Positions 1 to 9,500 of a stretch of DNA of 12,586 bases are shown one piece after another (the first letter of the stretch is position 1; each line of letters begins with the position of its first letter). The stretch covers positions 1-12,586 of the forward strand of contig JAPTJF010000802.1 in NCBI GenBank assembly GCA_029339195.1, given 5' to 3'. The notes beneath the pieces were generated by a model, which worked only from the letters and a program-made list of their open reading frames with translations, searched no databases and was not told the DNA's origin. A program made the position numbers and the translations under genes. This stretch comes from Micractinium sp. NFX-FRZ (taxonomy: Eukaryota > Chlorophyta > Trebouxiophyceae > Chlorellales > Chlorellaceae).

Positions 1-59
1 GGCATGGCCTTCGGGCCCTACGCCCAGCCGGCTTCCTCAATCCACGCCTAAGGGCGTAT

Positions 60-90
<31 letters not shown>

Positions 91-253
91 ATCGGTCCTG
101 CGAGGGCAGTAAGGAGGAGAGGCGCTTGGCAGGCAGGAGATGCGCGAAGGGTGCGGTGTGGTGGCACAACAGGCCTGACTGTGTTTTCCCCTCTAAAGCA
201 AGAAGCATGCCCAAGCCACTTCCCCGGCTGGCAGCGGCAGATCACCTGCCATT
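1..253. other. 3' flank / UTR, no gene seen
   Basis: Nothing coding is supported on either strand. It holds a TTCT microsatellite. The minus-strand frame across it is a Lys/Glu-rich product of that repeat. Confidence 0.6.
59..90. repeat. (TTCT)8 microsatellite
   Basis: Thirty-two bases of perfect TTCT repeat in the 3' flank; on the gene strand it reads as an AGAA purine tract. Confidence 0.95.
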
Positions 254-258
254 TTACA
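254..258 (-). promoter_or_regulatory. TGTAA polyadenylation-type motif overlapping the stop codon
   Basis: The minus strand reads CTGTAAAATGG, where TGTAA is the green-algal poly(A) signal consensus and its last three bases are the stop codon. It is the only TGTAA on this strand in the last 258 bases. It may be used, giving an extremely short 3' UTR, or be coincidental with the real signal lying left of position 1. Confidence 0.3.
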
Positions 259-565
259 GGTACAGAGCAGTCCATGTTGCCCCTGCATCGTCCGAGCGCC
301 ATACGTAGCCCGACGACGCCACGGCAAACATGCGGGTGCCGCCTGTGCGGGAGATGGCCACGGACCACCAACTGCCTAGCCCTGGAGTGTAGCGCTTAAT
401 GCTCCATGACAGATACATCTGGGAGTTGTACGTGAGCGTGAAGGTGATGATGTAGCCTCCATTGTCCGCAACGACGCCCTTGAGTCCGTCGGAAGTGCCG
501 GCCACGCTCCTGAAGTTTCCGGAGAGCCCGGTCCACCACCACTGCTTCTGAGTCGTGGCATCATA
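254..565 (-). CDS. Exon 25 (last): propeller 3, blades 5-7 and stop
   Basis: Starts YDATTQKQWWW after CGCTGCAG. Blade 6 begins GNFRSVAGTSDG and blade 7 GSWWSVAISRTGG. The final Asp box is WRSDDAGATW, then TALYL and a TAA stop at 256-254. In the other propellers the equivalent point leads into a Pro linker; here the protein ends, so propeller 3 is the free C-terminus. 103 codons plus stop. Confidence 0.86.
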   Translation of the reverse strand, partial: YDATTQKQWWWTGLSGNFRSVAGTSDGLKGVVADNGGYIITFTLTYNSQMYLSWSIKRYTPGLGSWWSVAISRTGGTRMFAVASSGYVWRSDDAGATWTALYL

Positions 566-3500
566 CTGCAGCGGCAGGGTGGGGCAGCCAGGCGGGGTGT
601 GGCAGGGTCGTGTTTGGGTGTGGGGCTGGGAGCCCCCGGAATGTGTGGGGGGGCAGCATGGGCATGGCAACAGTAGCAGTTCATATGTACATGTGGCAAC
701 AACTAGTGAAGCACAGCGGTGCATGAGTCGGTGTGCAAGATGGCATTTCTCCCGCAGACGGATGTTTCAACGCTTGTGTCGCAATCTAGCCGGCAGTGGC
801 AGGTGCGGCAACAGCGACGACGTAATGAGGGGGCTGCCAAAGTCGGATGAGGTTGGGAGTTGACAGCTTAGATCCGGAGCACCACTTCAATGCCATACCT
901 TGCAATGCACTGTACAGCCAAGCTTCACAAGCAACCTACCAAGTAGAGGTGGTTGCCGCTTGTGCTCTTTGAGGAAGTGGCCCAGACCCTGCAAAGCAAC
1001 AAGGAAGAAGGAAGGCAGGAGAGGATGCTCGCATACCAAGGTCGGTTGAATGCATGCGTCGTGCCTTAGTGTGTGCATGCTGACCCACGCAGCAAAACCC
1101 AAAGGAAAAAGGAAATAGAAAGGAAATGTACTCCCTTAGGCGTGGGTTGACGAAACTGGGACGTGGTAAAGGCCTCCTATCGGTAGGCTTCCGTTGGTTG
1201 CCCCCTCCTATCAAGTCCGAAGACTATCATACAGGGTATGACGTAACACGTCAACCCTTAGGAGGGCCCAGCTACGATGATGTATCATTATCCTTCCGGC
1301 ATAACCGTACCACTTGAGTCAAGTCATCAGCACGACTTGTACCCCGGTCTCCTGGCAGACAGCTTCGCATCGGTTACCACTACACTATCCGGTGGTGTCC
1401 CAGGGCGGGGGGGCAAAACCCACACTTCCCAAGACCTGATGTGGTGCCGGGTGCTCGTGCAGCTGCTAATGGAAAGCAGCAAGCAGAAGACGAATATTCC
1501 AGCCGAAGGCGTAGGGTGGAGCCAAAGGCAACCATACGCGACAAGGCATGTTGCCACTGCTGCTGCCAAGGCAGGGCACTGCGGTCCAAACAGCGTGCCC
1601 CGCGGCCGGGCAACTGCTCCACGCTTGTTGCGCCGAATCTGCCCCCGCCCCACACCACCCACACCGCAGTGTGTTTGCGTGCAGCAACCAAGGCATCTCA
1701 CCTGTCGCCGGACGAGGTTGTGGACAGGCTGACCCAATTCCGCTTGTAAGTGATGACCTTTTTCCAGGTGTCGCCGTAGTCATCGCTGCGGTAGACATAG
1801 CCGCCCGCAAGGTCGCCGCCCCACCCTCCCGCATACACGACTTCGCCACTGTCGCTGACAGCCATGGCAGCCCAAAACTCGTTGGGGGCAGCCAGGAGTG
1901 TGCCGGTTGCGGGCCGTGCCAGGGGGTCATCATTGTCACCCCAACCCAGGTTGAACAGCCAGATCTGGCCATCAGCATTGCCGGCGTAGACGAAGTTGGG
2001 GGTCCATGAGCAGGCCAATGATTGCCACTTCCTGCTTGTGCTGGTGAAAGACTCGGCGCGGCTCACCCACACGTTTGCGTAAAGCGTGCCAACACTATCA
2101 CCATACCCACTGGTGGAAGCCACCAAGTTGCTGCCGGTATATCCAACGCAAGCATCCTTCCAGGTCTTTGACAATGTGCCCCGCCTCCATGTCAGCCCGC
2201 CGTCGGTGCTGACGCGCCGTACGCCAGTTGTAGGGAGGACCATAACGGTGGATCCGTCACCATTCATTGCCACGCCCTGCCAATATCTGCAGCACCGGGC
2301 AGAGAGGTGGGCACGGAGGTCAGCCCGGGTGGCTGCCTGGACGCAACAAAGCACGTGGCGTGGGCTGCTAGCGTTGCAGCTGTAAGCGCGGGCCGGCCCC
2401 GTCTGCCTTTGATGTTGCAGCTGGTGGTGGTGGTTGGGCTGCTGCTGCTGCCGATGTTGCAGCTGCTGGGACACAGGTAGCGCTGCAGCGCTGAGACCCA
2501 AAATACTTGCCAGCTTTATGCTTGATGATCCCAGCAGTGAATTGTGAAGTAGCTGTCACCACGTGCCACAGTGTTCCCCTTGATGAAGGACCATTCTGCC
2601 CACACAGCATGCCCATGCGTCTACGCATTGCTACGCAAGTACACTCACTGGATGGGAGGAGGAGGAGGGCGGGGGCTGGGAGGGGGCCGAGGCGGAGGAG
2701 GCCGCGGGGAGGGAGGCCTTGGTGAGGGGGGTGGCCTGGGGGAGGGCGGAGGCCTTGGTGAGGGGGGTGGCCTGGGGGAGGGCGGAGGCCTTGGTGAGGG
2801 GGGTGGGCGGGGCGGGGGAGGTGGAGGTGGCCTTGGCGGTGGCGGCGGCGGGGGCGGGGAGGGACGAGGTGGGGGCGGAGATGGGGGCTTGGGTGGGGGA
2901 GGCGGGGGGCTTGGTCGGGGCGGCGGCGGCGGCACGGCAGGTGGGGGAGGCGCTGGCGGGCACTTGGTGGAGCTGATCCAGACTCGGTGGTGAGTGCTGC
3001 AGGCAGTTGCAAGGTGGGGTGGGCAGGGGCGAGCTTGACTACACCTCACAGGTGCGGCAGACACAGCATGGTTCACGCTGATCACAAACCAGCAAGCAGC
3101 CCCGCCAGTTGCCATGCTCCAGTGATAGCAGTGGTAGCAGTGGCAGGCATGAGGCCGCAGCAGTGGGACGGCGGCTGCAAGTGCCAGCGGTCACTGGGTA
3201 GAGTGTGCTTGTTTGTCCAAGAGCACGTTCTCACCTGCAGTTTGCGTAGACAACGTCATCCATTTCCCAGCGCCCACCCGCATTTATACCCCAGTGCGCT
3301 ACTCCGCCTTGACTGCAAAGGCGAGAGGGGGCAGAACAGCACGAGCTGGGCTGGTTACCAGAGGGATACCGTTTTGTATTACCCATGCATGCACCCCAGC
3401 TCCGCCTGGGGTGGTTTTATGCGAACTAAACAACTCCCTGCTCCCTCTAAACAACTCCCTGCTCCCTGTATATAATGCCCCCGACCAAGGCTGTTCCTCA

Positions 3501-6500
3501 CAAGAATGGGAAGGAGGTCAAGGCATAGTCAGCCCGGTCCCCGTAGCCATCATTTGCTCCGGCAGGAAGAATGGCTGCGTGCGGCGCGCAAGAAGCGCCA
3601 GGAAGGGGGGTTGGGGGGTGCGTTTGTCTGGCAGCACGGCCAACTCCCGGGGGGGAGAGGCAGTTGTTTGCGTGCACGCGGGTACGCCTTGGTACGGCGC
3701 CTCAACCAGAAGAATGAGGAACTTGCATTTGCATTGACCCCCGTGCTGCGTCCTCCAAACACAAGGAGTCGTCCCCTGTGTGTGCGCCTTCACGCAGCTG
3801 GCACAACCCTTCAAGCTGTCGGTGCGCCCTTCTCCTCACTCACCCGTGTGGTCCGACCTAAGTGTGTACCAGCCGGGATAAGCGCCACCATTGTAGTTGA
3901 TGTTGATCTTGTCTACGTAAGATGGGCTGTTACTGGCGTACAGCCACAGCTGAGTAAAGCTGGCGCTGGTGCTGCAAGGTAGGGGCATGACACACAGGTC
4001 CGGGGGTCGGGTAAAGTTGGTCCCGCAAGCATGCTCCGCCACCCACAGCATCAGCTGAGGCAGGCTGCTGTGCTGAACGGGCACGTTTCGAGGCACGCTC
4101 TTGTTGCAACTGAGGATCACAGGCTGGCACGATAGCGCATCTGCAGGTGGCTATGTGGATCTCTTGCGACACATTGCCGCCCTCCCACGCTAAATGGCAA
4201 TGTGCACGTCCTCCATTGGCAAGACTAGCCCGCCCTGTGCAACGCACGGCTGAACCTGCCGCACTTACGTGAAATGCAGGAGTCTGCTATGGCAGCTGCT
4301 TCTGCCCCAGAACCTGCAGGCACGGCATCATCATCAACAGCCGAGGTGTTGGCTATGCAGAGCGCACAGTGCGAGCACAGGTCGCGGGTGCAGAGCACAC
4401 CAGAAATGCATCACGGGATGGGTGTGTTGTATGAAGCGTGCACGCAGATCTTGTGCATCAGCAGCTGCCTTCATGCAGCTCGCAGCATGTCGTTTGCCTC
4501 AGGTTGCGGGGACTAGACAGACGGCCAAGAGCCTGCGAATCAGGGGTGCCAGGCAGTGACGGCGGGGGGAAGCCTGTTGGATGACATCCGTGCAGGCTTG
4601 CTGCGCACCTCACTGGCTGCTGTGTGGAGGGTTCCACAGGCATGCCAGTAGCACTCCCACCTTCATGCGCCCCAGGTAGTGCCTTTACGCATCCAGGCAG
4701 GCAGGCAGGCAGCTCACCCCACCCCGACAGGCCCACGCACATCGGGTTTGACGTGGCCCCAGCTTGCAGAGGCCAGTGAGCCATCAGTGCCCAGCGCGGC
4801 ATTGGTCACAACCGGGTAGCCATCCTCTGTAGTGCGCACGTTGAGATCCGGCTGGGTGCCAACCTTGCGCTGCAGGAGCAAGGGGGGCACGGAAGGAACA
4901 CGGCATGCCCTTGAGGCGGCCAACAGAGGTGTGGGCCCCGCAGATGGCACACCACCACCCCTCCGTGCTGGCTACCAGCTTGCTGGGCGAGGCGGCAGCT
5001 GCACAGCACTGCTGTCCACGTGTGTCAATTGTTGCATGCAGGAGCACTGCTTCACGAGGATCAGCAGCCCAGCAGCACAACACAGCAACTATATTGACGA
5101 AACAACAGCCCTCCGATGTCGGGCCCAGCTCAACCCTTCAAGCCTGACTCTCCAGCATGCATCCCTGGCCCTCTCGCTAAGCAGCACGCGCATCCCCAAA
5201 CACACTGCATCCTAAGCTTGGCAGCCAGTCGGGCGTTGCAGCGGCACCTCACCAGGTAGGAGAGCACCAGCTTCCAGCAGGTCCCATCAGGAAGCCTCTC
5301 CAGGCTGCCGCTGCCCGGCACGACATTCTCAAAGCCAAACCAGGCGGGAGGCGGAGGAGGGCGGGGGGGCGGGGGTGGGGGTGGGGGACGCGGTGGGGGA
5401 GGCGCTGGCGGGCACTTGGTGGAGCTGATCCAGACTCGGTGGTGAGTGCTGCAGGCAATTGCAAGGTGGGGTGGGCAGGGGCGAGCTAATGGTGGGCAGC
5501 TATGATAATGTCAGGCAGCTGCGCCAGCAGGGGATCCGCAAGGGGGCCTGCACTGCATCCACAATGCCAGCGGAAGAAGGAAGAGACGGCTGTGACAGTA
5601 ACAGCAGCAGCTGCAGCCGCAGCTGCAGAGGCAGCAACTGCAGCAACGGCAGGGGCGGCAGCGGCAGTGGCGGTCACACGGGACATTTGGCTTGCCAAGA
5701 CCACTTGCACACCTGCATTTTGCACCATTGAAATCGTCCATTTCCCAGCGGCCGCCATCGTTTATACCCCAGTGGGCGACATCCCATTGGCTGCGCAGGA
5801 GCAGGGTAGCGGGCAGTATTGCATGTGTCTGGGATTGTTGGGAAGGCAGCACTTTGTGTTAGCCTTGCAATCACGCTTTGGCACCAACGTTATTGAAGGC
5901 CCAAACCCAGACACTGCCTGAGACTGCTGGCAGCAGCTCTCTGATTCCTGCAGCACAGCTGCCCTGCACACGGGTGCTCCTTACTAGAATGGGAAGGACG
6001 TCAAGGCCCGGTCGCCTTGGTCTGCAAAGCCACCGTTTGCTCCGGCGGGAAGGAGGGCTGCGGGCAATGGGAAAGCAATGGGAAATGCACCAGGAAGGGT
6101 GCGGGGGGGGCGGAGGGGCGCGGGGCGTGTGGGGGGAGGTGGGCGTTTCACTGGTGGCAAGGCCACCTCCGGCGGGAGGGGCAGTTATCTTGCGTGCACC
6201 TGCAAGTGCCTTGCTACGGTTGTTTGCGGCCCGAACAGACACATTGGGAGCCAGCACTTACATTACATTGATTGCCCCGTCCTCAATCACACACATGGAG
6301 TGGTCCCCTGCATGTGTGCGCCTTCACGCAAGCTTGCACCACCACACGCGCGCACCCTTCACACATCTCAGCCACCTCCTCTCTCACCCGTGTGGTCCGA
6401 CATGAGTTTGTACCAGCCGGGATACGCGCCGCCATTGTAGTTGACATCGGCCCTGGGTGTGTACGAGGGGCTGGCGCTGGCGTACAACCACAGCTGAGTA

Positions 6501-9500
6501 AAGTTGGAGTTTGTGCTGCAAGGCAGGTCATGATAACAGGATGGGGGTTGTTGTAACTGTTCAACAAGGCAACGTAGGTTACGAAACGTGCGCTGCCGCA
6601 ACAGCACCAACAGTGACAGGGTTCTGTGCTTGAAAGGCTACCGCCAAGCCAAAATCTCGTTGCCACTGAGCTTCAGAGGCTGACACCATCGCACATCCGC
6701 AGCCAGAAGGATGAATGGGGATCTTGCAGTGCACCGTGGGCCTGCTGCGATTCATGGCCAGTTCCTTTCTCTCATAGAAATGAGAACCCCGCACTGACAG
6801 CTGTGCCAACACCTGGCTGAACCTGCCGCACTTACGTGAAATGCAGGAGCCTGCTATGGCAGCTGCTTCTGCCCCAGAACCTGCAGGTACAGCCATCAGC
6901 GATAGGATGTCAGGTGCTGGCTGTGCACATTGTGTCCTTGACGCATGCACACAGATCTTCTGCCTCAGCAGCTGCCTTCATGCAGCCCACAGCAAGTGTG
7001 CTTGCCTCAAGTTGCGGGGACCAGTCAGCAGGCCAAGAGCCTGCATACCGGGGGGATGAGTTAGGCAGGGGAGTTGAGCGTGTTGGTTGATGCACCGCTT
7101 GGCGGCTGCCTGCCCGTGCCCACGCGTTTGTATGGTAGCTGGCTGGTGCCTCTGGCTTAATTTCCTGTTGCGTTTCTTCAACCCCACGCCCTCGGGCTGT
7201 CATCTCTTCTTCTTCTTCCCGTGCAGACGCGCAGGCTTGCTGCACACCTGCCTGGCCGCTGTGTGGCAGGCTCCGCAGCCGTGCCGGCAGTGTCCCTCCA
7301 GCCTGACTCGCCTGCCCTCGGGACACACACCCTTGTGCCAGTAGCGCAAGGCAGTGGGGGCCCTGTGGCGCACTGTAACAGGCAGCAGGCTGTCCAGAAG
7401 GCCAGCGGGCACCTCATCCCATTGTGATCCAACCACGCACCTCTGGTTTGACGTGGCCCCAGCTCGCGGCATCCAGTGAACCATCCGTGCCCAGGGATGC
7501 ACTGGTGATCACAGGGTAGCCTTCTGCTGTGGCGCGCATGTCCAGCGGCGGCTGGGTGCCGTTCTTGCGCTGCAAGGGCAAGCGGAACACGACAGAAACA
7601 CAGTGGGCCTCGTGCGGCAGTCAGCAGCGGTGCGGATCCCCATTGTGCACACTTCCCGGGGCCTCCCTGCTGGTGACCACACTGCCAGCCTGGTGGAGGG
7701 CCGGGCCGCAGCACGGCACAGAAGAGCAGCACAGACAGCACAATACACTGAAGGGAAGTCGGTCCCGCCCATCCAGCCCCGCTCTCCAGCACGCCACGAA
7801 CCCGCGCAACCTATCAACAGCCATGCGCATGCCCCGACACACTGCATCCTAAGCTTGGCAGCCAGTCGGGCGTTGCAGCGGCACCTCACCAGGTAGGAGA
7901 GCACCAGCTTCCAGCAGGTCCCATCAGGAAGCCTCTCCAGGCTGCCGCTGCCCGGCACCACAGTTGCAAAGCCAAGCCAGGCTGGAGGGCTTGGGGGCGG
8001 GGGTGGGGGCGACGGTTTGGGTGGAGGAGGTCTGGGAGATGGAGGGGGTGGAGGCGGTGAAGGGGGCGGCATGGGCGGGAGTGGCGGCGGGGGAGACGGG
8101 GGGCGCGGGGGAGGCGGCGGCGGGGGAGAGGGAGGTGGGGGAGAGGGAGGGGTCGGGGGCGACGGGCTGGGTGGAGGCGGTGGTGAAGGCGGTGGGGGGG
8201 GAGCAGGAGGCGGGGGTGACGGGCTGGGAGGGGGTGGGGGCCGGGGCGGGGGCGCGGGCATCAGGTAGGCGGGGCCCCAGCTGGCCCCGCCGTCCTCGGA
8301 GCGCCAGATATACCCATCGCTCTGCACTGCCATCATCACGCTGCCTGAGGCCGATATCGACACTGAGACGAAGCTGCTGCCGGGCGAAGCAGAGCTCAAG
8401 GGGAGCTCATAAGCTGCCACCACGGCCGACTCCCAGGCAACGGTAAACTTGACCAGCGGCGCTCCCGCCGCGGCGGCGATGCAGTTGACGTCAGCTGCAG
8501 CGCTGGGGGCGCTGCATGCGAGGGAGGTCCAGTTGCGCGTGCCAATGCCCTGGTTCTCCAGCGTATACTCTGAGGTCTCATAGTACTGGGTGCTTTCGTA
8601 CCAGTGGATGTTAGAGGCGGTGCCAGCAAACCACGCCCTGCAGAGGCATAGGACGGTAGGCGCCTCGAGTGACGTGTTTGGTTCAGCTCAGCCCAGCCCA
8701 CGCTGGAAGGATGCCAGCGGCTGATGAGGAAGCGGCGTGTGGCCAACCGTAGACGGGCCTGCCCAGGCGCCCCAGCGAGAGAGTGCACCTGCCACCCCAC
8801 TGCAGCCATCCCCATGCGTGTATGCAGCTGCGGCAGAGCTGCTCCAGCTGATCAGATGAGGTCACCATGATTGAATGAATCCGAAGCTGCCTGGGCTTGG
8901 CCCTGCCCCCAATGCCACCCATGTTTATCTCGCTGCACCCTGGCACACCCATGTCCAGGCCACCAACGGCCACCCTGCTCACCAGGCGCCGTCTGGCCTG
9001 GTTGCCACAGTCGTCCACTGCCCGTTGATGTTGTGCACCACTTCCCAGCTGCCTGCACCTCCGTAGGTGCTGCGCCACACGCCGCCTCCATTGACTGCAG
9101 AGCAGGCGGGGTCAGGAGGAGAGCGGATTGGCACATGCACGAACCTGCCGGCAAACAGCCAGGGCAAGCGGCAAACAGCAACGTGCTGCTTGACGCAGCG
9201 AGCTGTCACCACCGTTGCTGGCTCCCCGTGGACTTGAAATGTATGTGGTTGATTGCTTGCTTGGTTTCAGGCACCTGCGACCGGTCGCGGCCACGGCCCG
9301 CCCCCCAGGTGCCATGTCAACCTGCATTGCAACCACCCAGCGCTCTCCGTGCACGGAAGCGTCGCACACCCACCTGTGGCATACACGACACTGCCGTCCT
9401 CGGAGGTCGCCACAGAGCTCCAGGCAGCGACGGGCGAGCCAGCGGGGGCTTGTGAATACGTTGCGACCATGTCGGCGTCCCAGGTCAGGTCAAAGCGCTC

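Noticed and set aside
48..371. Minus-strand frame with a Lys/Glu-rich end
   Set aside because: It overlaps the last exon in another frame and its end is translated TTCT microsatellite.
42..1145. 13-base inverted pair (42-54 with 1133-1145) as element termini
   Set aside because: A match of this length is expected about by chance in 12.6 kb, and no target-site duplication or spacing supports it.
1327..1737. Several overlapping frames on both strands of the long intron
   Set aside because: No module similarity, no codon preference, and the flanking exons join in phase without them.
2571..2993. Plus-strand glycine-rich open frame
   Set aside because: It is the exact complement of the L5 proline linker, which joins in phase with exons on both sides. 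GGX repeats here are a strand shadow; the same applies to 8017-8268, 9963-10298 and 12070-12342.
3393..3412. 7-bp hairpin ACCCCAG/CTGGGGT
   Set aside because: Short, GC-rich and intronic; likely chance.
5511..5712. Cys/Arg- or Ala-rich frames
   Set aside because: This is imperfect CAG/GCA low-complexity DNA in an intron, placed after a good donor at 5712; copy b has nothing comparable.
2649..7985. Pherophorin (DUF3707-type) domain
   Set aside because: The linker context suggests it, but domain W lacks the Cys-rich pattern of pherophorins as I know it.
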